Positions 27,081 through 35,776 of a DNA stretch of 64,000 nt are shown here, one piece after another. This DNA is from Pseudoneobacillus sp052180215 (lineage in GTDB: Bacteria; Bacillota; Bacilli; Bacillales; Cytobacillaceae): positions 3,744,001 through 3,808,000 of the forward strand of contig NZ_CP197471.1 of the NCBI RefSeq assembly GCF_052180215.1, in the 5' to 3' direction. Both the position numbers and the translations under genes were made by a program. The notes under the pieces were generated by a model. It had not been told where the DNA came from. It searched no databases and saw only the letters and a list, made by a program, of their open reading frames with translations. The number at the start of each line of letters is the position of its first letter. Positions within the stretch are counted from its first letter, which is position 1.

Positions 27081-28103
27081 ATGACTACAATTAAGGATAT
27101 TGCCAAAGTTGCTGGGGTCTCCGTCACAACAGTATCAAGAGCATTAAACGGATATTCCGATGTTAGTGAAAAAACACGAAAAAAAGTGGAAAGTATTGCA
27201 AAAGAGTTAAACTACAGTCCTAATACACTTGCACGAAGCCTTGTCATGAACAAATCAAAAACCATTGGTTTACTCATTTCTGGGCTTAACCAGAGCAGTA
27301 TTAAAGATAATTTTACTTTTGAAGTCTTAGCTGGGTTAAACCAGTATGTAGGTGAAACAGATTATGACCTAGTCATTTTCAGTACTACCTCTACCAAGCA
27401 AAGAGAAAAAACGTATTCCCAGCTTTGTCGTGAAAGAAAAGTAGACGGCGCTATTATTTCTGGAATAAGAACGGATGATCCTTATTTAAAAGAAGTTGTT
27501 GAAAGTGACATACCGTGCGTATTAATAGATATTCCGATTCATTCCAACACGGTCGGTTACGTAACTACTGATAATGTTCTAGGTGCAAAACATGGTATTC
27601 AGCACTTGATGGAACTAGGACACCGAAATATTGCCATGATTAACGGGCATGAATATGCTTTTGTCAGCAGACAAAGATTGGAAGGTTATTTTCAAGCATT
27701 TGAAGGTTCAGGTATGACGATAAACCCTAATTGGATTGTTAATGGTGATTTTGATGAAACAAAAGCTGAGCAAAAAGCGATTGAATTACTAACCAAGTAC
27801 CCTGAGATTACGGCCATTTTTTGTGCAAGTGACCTTATGGCAATGGGGGTGCTTAGGGCAGCAAAGCAAATGAATAAACAAGTCCCTGAAGATTTATCCA
27901 TAGTTGGGTATGATGATATTTTATTAGCTGCACATATAACACCATCACTAACTACTATTGCCCAAAATAAAGTGCAGATGGGCTATGAAGCTGCAAAATT
28001 ATTAATCAATATGTTAGAAACGGATGATGCCCCTCATATTATAACGTTGCCTACCGAACTTAAAGTTCGAGAAACAACAAAATGTTTGAAACCATCTTTT
28101 TAG
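27081..28103 (+). CDS. LacI family transcriptional regulator
   Basis: A 340-residue LacI/GalR repressor. HTH and hinge: TTIKDIAKVAGVSVTTVSRALNG (2-24) and YSPNTLARSLVMNKSKTIGL; the remainder is a periplasmic-binding-protein-like sugar domain (DLVIFSTTSTK, FCASDLMAMGVLRA, SIVGYDDILLA). The ligand is unknown, likely an alpha-glucoside or its phosphate given the neighbours. ATG 27081 has GGAGGA 8 nt upstream. It probably controls itself and the glycosidase-importer operon through CCGAAACGTTTYGG sites. Confidence 0.92.
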   Translation: MTTIKDIAKVAGVSVTTVSRALNGYSDVSEKTRKKVESIAKELNYSPNTLARSLVMNKSKTIGLLISGLNQSSIKDNFTFEVLAGLNQYVGETDYDLVIFSTTSTKQREKTYSQLCRERKVDGAIISGIRTDDPYLKEVVESDIPCVLIDIPIHSNTVGYVTTDNVLGAKHGIQHLMELGHRNIAMINGHEYAFVSRQRLEGYFQAFEGSGMTINPNWIVNGDFDETKAEQKAIELLTKYPEITAIFCASDLMAMGVLRAAKQMNKQVPEDLSIVGYDDILLAAHITPSLTTIAQNKVQMGYEAAKLLINMLETDDAPHIITLPTELKVRETTKCLKPSF

Positions 28104-28154
28104 ATATACAAGTAACATTGGTTTATATTTGACCAGTATTACTTTACGCAAAAT

Positions 28155-28168
28155 CCGAAACGTTTTGG
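28155..28168 (+). promoter_or_regulatory. Operator O2 for the LacI-type regulator
   Basis: CCGAAACGTTTTGG, identical to O1. It lies 76 bp (centre to centre) upstream of O3 with a promoter between them, a layout that would allow looping. Confidence 0.7.
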
Positions 28169-28174
28169 AAATAC

Positions 28175-28203
28175 TTGTCGGTATTTGTAAAATAAACTTT
28201 ATA
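28175..28203 (+). promoter_or_regulatory. Candidate promoter of the glycosidase-ABC operon
   Basis: TTGTCG (28175-28180), 17-bp spacer, TTTATA (28198-28203), bracketed by O2 and O3. Confidence 0.5.
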
Positions 28204-28230
28204 TTACTTTGGTTTTTTTATCTCCAAAAA

Positions 28231-28244
28231 CCGAAACGTTTCGG
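28231..28244 (+). promoter_or_regulatory. Operator O3 for the LacI-type regulator
   Basis: CCGAAACGTTTCGG, a perfect 14-bp palindrome between the candidate promoter and the glycosidase start. Confidence 0.75.
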
Positions 28245-28309
28245 AAATAGTTGATTTCATTTCTGCCATACTAGTTAAAGTAACCGATTCGCTGCAAAGG
28301 AGGAACATG

Positions 28310-30397
28310 ATGGATTACCGTGTGATTAAAGAGAATGACGTATTTTTATTAACCGATACAAACGGAAATATTACCGAGAATCATCCCTATGGGCTTGGCC
28401 TTTATACCAAAGATACTAGATTCCTAAGTAAACTAGATTTGAAAATTAATGGTGAGGAACCTATCCTCCTTTCTTCAGATGCTGCAGAAAATTATATGGC
28501 AAAAATCCTATTAACAAACCCGCATATGGAGAAAGATGGAAAATTAATCCTTTGGCGTGAATCCGTAGAAATGGAAAGAACGAGATTTATTTACGACGAT
28601 GTTCTTTATGAAAAAATTAAAGTAAAAAACTATTATCCGAAGCCTGTTAAATTCCAAATTAGTCTTCATCTAGACGTTGATTTTACTGATATGTTTATCG
28701 TTAGGGGTTTTCAAACAGGTGACATTGGAAAGCGAACAGGGCAAACGGTAGCTACTCAATCATTAACCTTCCACTATGAGGGTGCAGATAAGTTACATAG
28801 AGCAACAGTGGTGAATTGGGACAAAAATGAAACGAATTTGGATGAAACCGGGAACATCTACTTTGATATTCAATTAGATCATCTGGCGGATGACAGCGTT
28901 ACATTTATGATTCAACCAATTATTGGTGTAGAAAAAGCAAAAAACCCTTTACATCCGGAACAAGCATTAAAAAAACTTCAGCATTCTTATGTGGTTTGGG
29001 AAGACCAAATTACAAAAGTCAAAACGGACTTCCCTTCTCTTCAAAGACTCGTTGACCGTGGAATTGCTGATTTACGTGTTTTGTTAACAGATTTAGGTTT
29101 CGGTAAGTTTCCAGTTGCCGGCCTCCCTTGGTTTGGTGTTCCATTTGGACGGGACAGCATCATTGCCGCCATACAAATGCTGGCTTTTAATCCTGAGGTA
29201 GCAAAAGGAACATTGCTTACAATGGCCAGCCAGCAAGGAACAAAGGTTGACCCTTGGCGGGATGAACAGCCTGGAAAAATCATGCATGAAATTCGTTATG
29301 GGGAGTTAGCGAATACAAACCAAATTCCTTTTACCCCTTATTACGGAACCATTGATGCAACTCCTTTATTCTTAGTTCTTCTTACCGAATATGTTCGATG
29401 GACTGGTGATATGGAGATTGTTACTACATTAAAACAAAATATCGATGATGCGCTAACCTGGATTGATCAGTATGGTGACCGAGATGGAGATTTATTCGTG
29501 GAATACCATCAGGAATCGAGTAAAGGGATTGCCAATCAAGGATGGAAAGATTCAGGGGATAGTGTAGTGCATCGAAATGGTGATTATGCCAAAACCCCTA
29601 TTGCTTTAAGTGAAGTCCAAGGCTATGTATACCAAGCGAAAATGGGAATGGCTGAGATTTTTGAAAGCATCGACGATAAAGAAAAGGCTACTTCCTTACG
29701 AAATCAAGCCGAGAAATTAAAGAAAAAATTTGATCAAGAGTTTTGGATGGATGATGTAAATTACTATGCGATTGCACTAGATGAAAATAAACAGCAGGTT
29801 GGAACAATTACTTCCAATCCTGGCCATGTCCTTTTTTCAAAAATGCTTTCCGAAGACCGTGTAAATGCTGTTGTGAACATGCTGGTCTCACCTAAAATGT
29901 TCTCTGGATATGGAATTCGTACAATGGGGGCAGATGAAGCAGGCTATAATCCCATGAGCTATCATGACGGAAGTATTTGGCCGCATGATAATAGTATGGC
30001 CCTATTAGGAATGAGCAAGCTTGGTAAAAACAAAGAAGTAAATATCGTAACGGAAGGATTAATTGCTGCTTCAGAACATTTTGAATACGATCGCTTGCCG
30101 GAACTATTTTGTGGCTACGATAAATCAATTGGAAAGGCTGTCAAATATCCTGTTGCCTGTTCACCACAAGCATGGGCTGCAGGAACTCCACTTGTTTTCA
30201 TTCAATCTATCTTGGGACTATTCCCTAATAGTTTAAAAAGAAAAATTAATTTATCACCAAAGCTACTGAATGGAATGAATGAATTACAGGTTGGTCGTAT
30301 AGCTATTGGAAATGGTCACCTCTCCCTTCGTGTTACTCGTGAAGCAGGAGTAGAAATTTTAGAAAACACAACTGGTTTTGAAGTTATTCAAGCTTAA
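28310..30397 (+). CDS. Amylo-alpha-1,6-glucosidase-like glycosidase (GH133-like)
   Basis: A 695-residue cytoplasmic protein with an N-terminal glycogen-debranching beta-sandwich domain (about 1-190; NHPYGLGLYTKDTRFLSKLDL) and an (alpha/alpha)6 catalytic domain (about 240-680). Catalytic-domain motifs are PWFGVPFGRDSIIAA (about 270) and SYHDGSIWPHDNSMALLG (about 548). It would hydrolyse alpha-glucosidic bonds of an imported oligosaccharide; the exact substrate cannot be told, and other substrates of this fold such as glucosylglycerate are possible. The second of two adjacent ATGs is chosen for spacing from AAAGGAGG. First gene of the ABC-importer operon. Confidence 0.82.
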   Translation: MDYRVIKENDVFLLTDTNGNITENHPYGLGLYTKDTRFLSKLDLKINGEEPILLSSDAAENYMAKILLTNPHMEKDGKLILWRESVEMERTRFIYDDVLYEKIKVKNYYPKPVKFQISLHLDVDFTDMFIVRGFQTGDIGKRTGQTVATQSLTFHYEGADKLHRATVVNWDKNETNLDETGNIYFDIQLDHLADDSVTFMIQPIIGVEKAKNPLHPEQALKKLQHSYVVWEDQITKVKTDFPSLQRLVDRGIADLRVLLTDLGFGKFPVAGLPWFGVPFGRDSIIAAIQMLAFNPEVAKGTLLTMASQQGTKVDPWRDEQPGKIMHEIRYGELANTNQIPFTPYYGTIDATPLFLVLLTEYVRWTGDMEIVTTLKQNIDDALTWIDQYGDRDGDLFVEYHQESSKGIANQGWKDSGDSVVHRNGDYAKTPIALSEVQGYVYQAKMGMAEIFESIDDKEKATSLRNQAEKLKKKFDQEFWMDDVNYYAIALDENKQQVGTITSNPGHVLFSKMLSEDRVNAVVNMLVSPKMFSGYGIRTMGADEAGYNPMSYHDGSIWPHDNSMALLGMSKLGKNKEVNIVTEGLIAASEHFEYDRLPELFCGYDKSIGKAVKYPVACSPQAWAAGTPLVFIQSILGLFPNSLKRKINLSPKLLNGMNELQVGRIAIGNGHLSLRVTREAGVEILENTTGFEVIQA

Positions 30398-30461
30398 TCT
30401 TCCACGAAGGTAAACTTCGTAAGAGATAAATTTTTTATAAAAAGAAAGGGGAAAGAGAAAT

Positions 30462-31730
30462 ATGTCAAGAAAAAAATGGTTGGCAACATTAGGTTTATCA
30501 ACGATGCTTGTTGGTAGTATGCTAGCAGGCTGTAGTGGCGGAGAAAAAGAAAAAGCCTCTAATGATCCTGTAAAAGAAGAAGATAAGCAAGTTGAAATCA
30601 CCCTTGCTGGTTGGGGTTCTTCTCCAGAAGAAACTGAACTTTTAGAGCAAGTATTAGCTGATTTCCAAACCAAACATCCTAATATCAAAGTAAATCATGA
30701 AGTAATCGCAGATCAGTACATGGATGTGATAAAAACTCGACTCATTGGTGGAGAAGGTCCCGATGTATTTTATCTAGATGCATCTGAAGCACCTGCTTTA
30801 ATCCAAACTGGTGCCATTGAACCACTTGATGAGCATATTCCAGATGATTTTGATGTTGAAGATTTTGAGAAACCCCTGCTTGAGGCTTATCAATATGATG
30901 GTAAAACATACGGCTTCCCTAAAGGTTACTCAACACTTGCACTTTTCTACAATAAAAAAATGTTAGCTGATGCAGGTGTGGAAGTTCCTAAAACATGGGA
31001 TGAATTACGTGAAGTGTCTAAAGCACTAACAAAAGGTAAAGATGTATATGGTTTTGGTCAAAATCCAGAACTTGCCCGTACAGTGTTTATTGGTGAATCA
31101 AAAGGCGGAGAAGTTGTAAAAGATGACAAAGCTAATTTTGCCGATCCTCTAGTTGTAGAAGCTTATCAAACGTATGTTGACCAACATTTAGTTGATAAGA
31201 CCGCAGCACAACCAAGTGATGTTGGTGCAGGTTGGACAGGAGAAATGTTTGGTCAAGGTAAAGCAGCAATGGTTATTGAAGGAAACTGGGCTATTCCTTA
31301 CCTACAAAATACGTTCCCGGATATTGATTTTGGAATGGCGGAAGTTCCAACTATTGATGGAAAGAAAGGGACAATGGCTTTCACAGTTGCTTACGTTATG
31401 AATGCAGCATCTGAAAAGAAAGAAGCAGCTACAGAGTTAATTACGTATTTAACAGGTAAAGAAGGAATGGAAACTTGGACTTCCAAAGGATTCGAATTAC
31501 CATCTCGTAAATCCGTTGCTGAAAAACTTGGTTATGACAAGGATGAATTACGTGGTGCATTAGTAGCAGGTGCTCCATATGCTACTGTTTGGGCAAGAGG
31601 AACCAATCTTCCAATCGTATTTAACAATTTTAACAACCAATTTGTAAGTGCTTACTTAGGTGAAAGACCTCTTGAAGAAGCACTTGCTGAAGGACAAAAT
31701 ACAGCAAATAAAGAAATCGATTCTAAGTAA
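30462..31730 (+). CDS. Sugar ABC transporter substrate-binding lipoprotein (MalE-like)
   Basis: A 422-residue lipoprotein: signal peptide with lipobox LAGC (Cys about 23) and an extracellular solute-binding family 1 domain (EITLAGWGSSPEETELLEQVL, GEGPDVFYLDASEAPAL, TYGFPKGYSTLALFYNK). It binds an oligosaccharide at the outer face and hands it to the MalF/MalG-like permeases downstream. It is 64 bp after the glycosidase gene. A hairpin-rich 328-bp gap follows before malF, typical of transporters needing more binding protein than permease. Confidence 0.93.
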   Translation: MSRKKWLATLGLSTMLVGSMLAGCSGGEKEKASNDPVKEEDKQVEITLAGWGSSPEETELLEQVLADFQTKHPNIKVNHEVIADQYMDVIKTRLIGGEGPDVFYLDASEAPALIQTGAIEPLDEHIPDDFDVEDFEKPLLEAYQYDGKTYGFPKGYSTLALFYNKKMLADAGVEVPKTWDELREVSKALTKGKDVYGFGQNPELARTVFIGESKGGEVVKDDKANFADPLVVEAYQTYVDQHLVDKTAAQPSDVGAGWTGEMFGQGKAAMVIEGNWAIPYLQNTFPDIDFGMAEVPTIDGKKGTMAFTVAYVMNAASEKKEAATELITYLTGKEGMETWTSKGFELPSRKSVAEKLGYDKDELRGALVAGAPYATVWARGTNLPIVFNNFNNQFVSAYLGERPLEEALAEGQNTANKEIDSK

Positions 31731-31736
31731 TAAAAA

Positions 31737-31856
31737 AAGCGTAAGCGGCTTGAACAGCCCCGACAAGCAAATGTTCTCAGACCCAAGAAGTCCGTTTTTT
31801 GACTTCTTGGGTTTGAGGTTATTTGACCTCGAGGGGCTAGGCGCTGAAGCTGGATT
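31737..31856. repeat. Interspersed Bacillaceae-type repeat element (~120 bp)
   Basis: Begins GCGTAAGCGGCTTGAACAGC-like and ends GGCGCTGAAGCTGGA, with an internal inverted repeat GACCCAAGAAGTC / GACTTCTTGGGTT. From memory, the ends AAGCG(T/G)AAGCGC...GCGCTGGAGCTRGA and the centre GCCCCGACAAGCA mark a dispersed non-coding element common in Bacillaceae. It sits inside the operon between binding protein and permease genes. Confidence 0.7.
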
Positions 31857-31892
31857 AGTAACAAGTCCAACCTCCATATATATATAAGGCAT

Positions 31893-31920
31893 GAGGAGAG
31901 ATTGTTCTCTCCTCCCTTTT
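31893..31920 (+). terminator. Attenuator between binding-protein and permease genes
   Basis: Stem GAGGAGAG / CTCTCCTC with a short loop and CCTTTT. It would lower permease transcription relative to the binding protein. Confidence 0.65.
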
Positions 31921-32067
31921 ATAAAACCTATACAATTCTTTGTGCCAATGTTACGACGTTGGTTGAAAGAGTTGAATAGAAAAAGCACTCAATTTTAAAT
32001 ATTGACCTACCAATGAGAAGAATCTTCCCACATATATTAGATTTGGGAGAAAAGGGAGTTGAGAAGG

Positions 32068-32961
32068 GTGAGAAATAGAAAGAAATTATTAAAAGATGCA
32101 GGTCAAGGCTATCTTTTTATGGCACCGACACTATTTGTCCTTATTTTATTTTTAATAGGACCTATTTTTTATGCGATATATCTTTCATTTCATAAGGTTC
32201 AACTTTTAGGAAATGCCTCATTAGATTTTGTTGGATTCGATAACTTTATAAGAATATTGGATGATGACCGAGCTAAAATTGCTCTTTTGAACACGATAAA
32301 ATATGTTGTGATTGTGGTGCCAACTCAAACCTTTTTGGCATTAGTCTTAGCTGCAACGTTAAATGCTGGCTTGAAAGGGCAAAAGTTTTTTAGAATTGTT
32401 TATTTCTTACCAACCTTAACTTCTTCTGCCGTCTTAACACTCATTTTTATGTGGATGTACAATCAAAACGGTTTAATCAATCACTTACTCGAATTGGTTG
32501 GATTGCCAACCTACAACTGGCTTGGTGACCCACAAATAGCCTTGAACGCCATCATGATCATGAATGTATGGTCTACAGCTCCATTTTTTATGGTTATTTA
32601 TTTAGCAGCTCTTCAAGGTATACCAGACTCTCTTTATGAAGCAGCTAGTTTAGATGGGGCTAACGCCATTCAAAAGTTCTTTTATGTAACCATCCCAAAT
32701 CTACGACCGGTTACAAGTTTTGTTGTTGTAATGGGAATGATCGGGACATTCCAATTGTTTGATCAATCTTATATCTTCTCTGCCGGTTCCGGCGGTCCTA
32801 ACAATTCAACCTTAACCATTGTTTTATTAATTTATCAATACGCCTTTAAGAGTTTAGGAACACTTGGCTACGCTGCTGCACTAGCATTTGCCCTTGCCAT
32901 TTTGATCCTAGTGGCAACCCTAATACAACGAAAATTCTCCAAAGAGGAGTCTCTTTACTAG
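32068..32961 (+). CDS. Sugar ABC transporter permease (MalF-like)
   Basis: A 297-residue membrane protein with six predicted transmembrane helices and the EAA loop YEAASLDGANAIQKFFYVTIP that docks on the ATPase. Near the N terminus GYLFMAPTLFVLILFLIGPIFYAIYLS forms helix 1. GTG 32068 is favoured: AAAGGGAG lies 9 nt upstream, whereas the TTG at 32059 touches it. It pairs with the next gene as the importer channel. Confidence 0.93.
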   Translation: MRNRKKLLKDAGQGYLFMAPTLFVLILFLIGPIFYAIYLSFHKVQLLGNASLDFVGFDNFIRILDDDRAKIALLNTIKYVVIVVPTQTFLALVLAATLNAGLKGQKFFRIVYFLPTLTSSAVLTLIFMWMYNQNGLINHLLELVGLPTYNWLGDPQIALNAIMIMNVWSTAPFFMVIYLAALQGIPDSLYEAASLDGANAIQKFFYVTIPNLRPVTSFVVVMGMIGTFQLFDQSYIFSAGSGGPNNSTLTIVLLIYQYAFKSLGTLGYAAALAFALAILILVATLIQRKFSKEESLY

Positions 32962-32972
32962 GAGGGAAAAAC

Positions 32973-33800
32973 GTGAAAAGAAAAGTCGGCTTTGCAAAGT
33001 CCTCTTTATATGTCATTTTAGTTATATATGCCATTGTCACCATCATTCCTTTTTTATGGGCAATGTCCTCTTCTTTTAAAACATTAGAGGAAATTGTTAG
33101 TGGATCCATGAGTTTTATGCCAAAAAACTTTACCTTTGATAATTATAAAATGATATTCATTGAACAAGAATTATTTCCACGTTGGTTATTTAACAGTTTA
33201 TTTATAGGGATTGTGGTTACAGGATTAAATATTATTTTTAATTCAATGGCTGGATATGCATTAGCAAGATTAAGCTTTCCAGGCAAAAAGCCACTCTTTG
33301 TCATCATTCTTGCCGTATTAATGATTCCTGCCCAAGTAACCATGATACCCAATTATTTAATTTTAAAGGAGCTTGGCTGGCTCAACACCTATCAAGGGAT
33401 GATTGTTCCTACTATGATTAATGCAACCTTTATATTTATGATGCGGCAATTTTTCATCAACTTCCCTAAGGAATTAGAAGAAGCTGCCTCACTTGATGGA
33501 TTAGGGAAATTTGGAACCTTTTTCAAAATTGTTTTACCAATGGCTGCACCAGCCTTGGCAGCACAGGCCATTTTCGTTTTTATGGGCTCATGGAATGACT
33601 TTATGAGACCTTTAATTATTCTATCTGATTCAAAAATGTTCACCTTACCATTAGGCTTAAACACCTTTAAAGGTCAATATATTAGTTACTGGAATTATAT
33701 TATGGCAGCATCAATGGTATTTACTTTACCAGTCCTACTAATTTATGCCTTTTTTAACAAGTATTTTATTAAAGGTATGTCTTTTATTGGTGATAAATAA
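32973..33800 (+). CDS. Sugar ABC transporter permease (MalG-like)
   Basis: A 275-residue permease with six membrane helices and the EAA motif EEAASLDGLGKFGTFFKIVLP. GTG start after GGAGGG, 11 bp behind malF. No ATPase gene follows; such importers in Bacilli commonly share the general ATPase MsmX (family knowledge). Confidence 0.93.
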   Translation: MKRKVGFAKSSLYVILVIYAIVTIIPFLWAMSSSFKTLEEIVSGSMSFMPKNFTFDNYKMIFIEQELFPRWLFNSLFIGIVVTGLNIIFNSMAGYALARLSFPGKKPLFVIILAVLMIPAQVTMIPNYLILKELGWLNTYQGMIVPTMINATFIFMMRQFFINFPKELEEAASLDGLGKFGTFFKIVLPMAAPALAAQAIFVFMGSWNDFMRPLIILSDSKMFTLPLGLNTFKGQYISYWNYIMAASMVFTLPVLLIYAFFNKYFIKGMSFIGDK

Positions 33801-33808
33801 AGAAGAAG

Positions 33809-33850
33809 CAATAACCTTGGCGAATTTTTGCCGAGGTTATTTTTATTTTT
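33809..33850 (+). terminator. Terminator of the ABC operon
   Basis: Stem AATAACCTTGGC / GCCGAGGTTATT followed by TTTATTTTTT. Confidence 0.9.
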
Positions 33851-33953
33851 TCCATAAACCTACCCTTTTATCTCGATAATTACCATCTATACTTTTTCAA
33901 AAAGAAAAGACAATAAGAACGTATCATGTGAGTTTAAAGGAGGAAATGAAAAC

Positions 33954-35081
33954 ATGGTCAAAAAGTTGCAAATGATTGCTACAAGTTTACTTCTGATATT
34001 ACTTGTTGCGTGTAACAATGATAACGACAATTCTGCATTTGATGCTTTAACTCCTGGCGATCAGGATAATGTAAATGACGAAAGAGGAGACAATGTGGGC
34101 GATGCCTTCCGTACAAGAAATGGGAATGATACTGCGGAAGGTTTAAATACAGCTCGAAATACACGCTATGGAGTAAGACCTGGTAATGATTTAGCAGGAA
34201 ATATGGATGACTCCATTTCTGCTGACTATACAGAAATGAATAGTCAGAGTTTCCCACATACGAGACCCGTTCAAATCCAAGAAGCAAAGTATCAATATGT
34301 GATTGAAGGGCAAATGCAAGGAAATCAAAATCAATTACAAGGAAATAACCAAGGAAATATGCAAAATTTTGATTTTGACCGTTCTAAATTGCAAAATATA
34401 GTCGATCGTCTTCAAAGACAACGCGGTCAATATCAGGCTGAGCAAAGACGACCATACTATGCAGCTGGCCAAGGTCAAGCAGGTATGGCAGGGCAAGGTG
34501 GACAAGTTCCAGGGCAAATGACGCAACCTGGGACTGAGCAAACACCAACTGAACAAGTAACACCGCAACAGCAGGCTCCAACTCAGCAAGCAACACCACA
34601 GCAACAAGCGCCAACTGAGCAAGCTGCACCACAGCAGAAGGCTCCAACAACGACTCAAAAAGCACCAACTACTCAACAAACTCAGCAGGCTAAAACAGCT
34701 GGAATTAGTGCTACTGAGCAAAAAGTAATTGATTTAACAAATGCTGAAAGACAAAAAGCAGGTGTTAAACCGTTAACTGGTGACACAAAATTAAGTTCCG
34801 TTGCAAGAACAAAGTCAAATGACATGCAGGCTAAAGGTTATTTCTCCCATACAAGTCCGACTTACGGATCACCATTCGATATGATGCGTGACTTCGGTAT
34901 TACGTATCAAACAGCTGGAGAAAATATTGCTCAAGGGCAACAAACTCCAGAAGAAGTGGTTCGCGCTTGGATGAACAGTGAAGGACACCGTAAAAACATC
35001 TTAAATCCTGCCTTTACTCATATTGGGGTTGGACATGATACAACTGGTAACCACTGGACACAAATGTTTATTGGGAAATAG
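33954..35081 (+). CDS. CAP-domain lipoprotein (YkwD-like)
   Basis: A 375-residue exported protein. Signal peptide with lipobox LLVAC (Cys20); a low-complexity Asn/Asp/Gln-rich stretch (21-170); a Pro/Gln/Thr-rich linker of about 60 residues made of repeats like TPQQQAPTQQA; and a C-terminal SCP/CAP domain (about 245-375) with NAERQKAGVKPL, YFSHTSPTYGSPFDMM, AGENIAQGQQTPEEVVRAWMNSEGHRKN-type motifs. Bacillus CAP proteins such as YkwD are sporulation- or wall-associated; no enzymatic role is proven. AAAGGAGG precedes the ATG. Confidence 0.9.
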   Translation: MVKKLQMIATSLLLILLVACNNDNDNSAFDALTPGDQDNVNDERGDNVGDAFRTRNGNDTAEGLNTARNTRYGVRPGNDLAGNMDDSISADYTEMNSQSFPHTRPVQIQEAKYQYVIEGQMQGNQNQLQGNNQGNMQNFDFDRSKLQNIVDRLQRQRGQYQAEQRRPYYAAGQGQAGMAGQGGQVPGQMTQPGTEQTPTEQVTPQQQAPTQQATPQQQAPTEQAAPQQKAPTTTQKAPTTQQTQQAKTAGISATEQKVIDLTNAERQKAGVKPLTGDTKLSSVARTKSNDMQAKGYFSHTSPTYGSPFDMMRDFGITYQTAGENIAQGQQTPEEVVRAWMNSEGHRKNILNPAFTHIGVGHDTTGNHWTQMFIGK

Positions 35082-35110
35082 AAAAGCGTAAGCGCCCGTT
35101 TAGGAATAAG

Positions 35111-35148
35111 AAAGGTCTGATCTCACATGCTGACGATCAGACCTTTTC
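35111..35148. terminator. Bidirectional terminator, CAP gene and his operon
   Basis: Stem GGTCTGATC / GATCAGACC with T runs on both strands, midway between two converging stop codons. A GCGTAAGCGCC remnant of the interspersed repeat precedes it at 35085-35095. Confidence 0.88.
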
Positions 35149-35149
35149 C

Positions 35150-35776
35150 TTATTTCTTATTATGTCTTTCCTCAAGTACACCAATGACTTCTTGTAATGG
35201 AAGTCCTTGCTCCACTAATAATACTTGTAAATGGTAAAGCAAATCGGCTGCTTCCCATTTTAATTCTTCGCGGTCGCGATTTTTCGCGGCAATAATGACT
35301 TCTGCTGCTTCTTCGCCAACCTTTTTTAATATCTTATCGACCCCTTTTTCAAACAAATAAGTAGTGTAGGCTCCTTCGGGTCTATCCACATTACGTTGTT
35401 GGATCAATTTTTCAAGTCGGCTTAAAATAGATAAGTTTGATGTTGGAGTTGCCTCTTCTTCATTTTTCCATAGTGATTCTGTAAAACAGCTCGTGGTTCC
35501 GTTATGACAGGCAGGTCCATTCGGAATGACCTTTACCACAAGGGCATCTTGGTCACAATCGTAAATTAGTTCGACGATTTTTTGCGTGTTTCCACTTGTT
35601 GCTCCTTTATGCCATAGCTCCTGACGGGACCGACTGTAAAACCATGTCTCCCCCGTTTCTAAGGATTTATTTAGTGATTCTTCATTCATATAAGCTAATG
35701 TTAAAACTTCCTTCGTTTCAGCATCTTGCACAATAGCTGGAATCAGCCCTTTTTCATCAAATTTTAATGATTTCAT
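35150..35776 (-). CDS. hisI: Bifunctional phosphoribosyl-AMP cyclohydrolase / phosphoribosyl-ATP pyrophosphatase
   Basis: A 208-residue HisIE fusion for steps 2 and 3 of histidine synthesis. N-terminal HisI domain (1-110) with the metal motifs IYDCDQDALVVKV and GPACHNGTTSCF; C-terminal HisE domain (about 118-205) with YLFEKGVDKILKKVGEEAAEVIIAAKN. Last gene of the his operon; its start overlaps the hisF stop by 4 bp. Confidence 0.97.
   Translation of the reverse strand: MKSLKFDEKGLIPAIVQDAETKEVLTLAYMNEESLNKSLETGETWFYSRSRQELWHKGATSGNTQKIVELIYDCDQDALVVKVIPNGPACHNGTTSCFTESLWKNEEEATPTSNLSILSRLEKLIQQRNVDRPEGAYTTYLFEKGVDKILKKVGEEAAEVIIAAKNRDREELKWEAADLLYHLQVLLVEQGLPLQEVIGVLEERHNKK

Noticed and set aside
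31652..31988. Small frames in the malE-malF gap
   Set aside because: They are translations of the interspersed repeat on both strands, without ribosome-binding sites.
33979..34721. Long minus-strand frames opposite the CAP gene
   Set aside because: They mirror the CAG/CAA-rich linker of the real gene and have no start signals.
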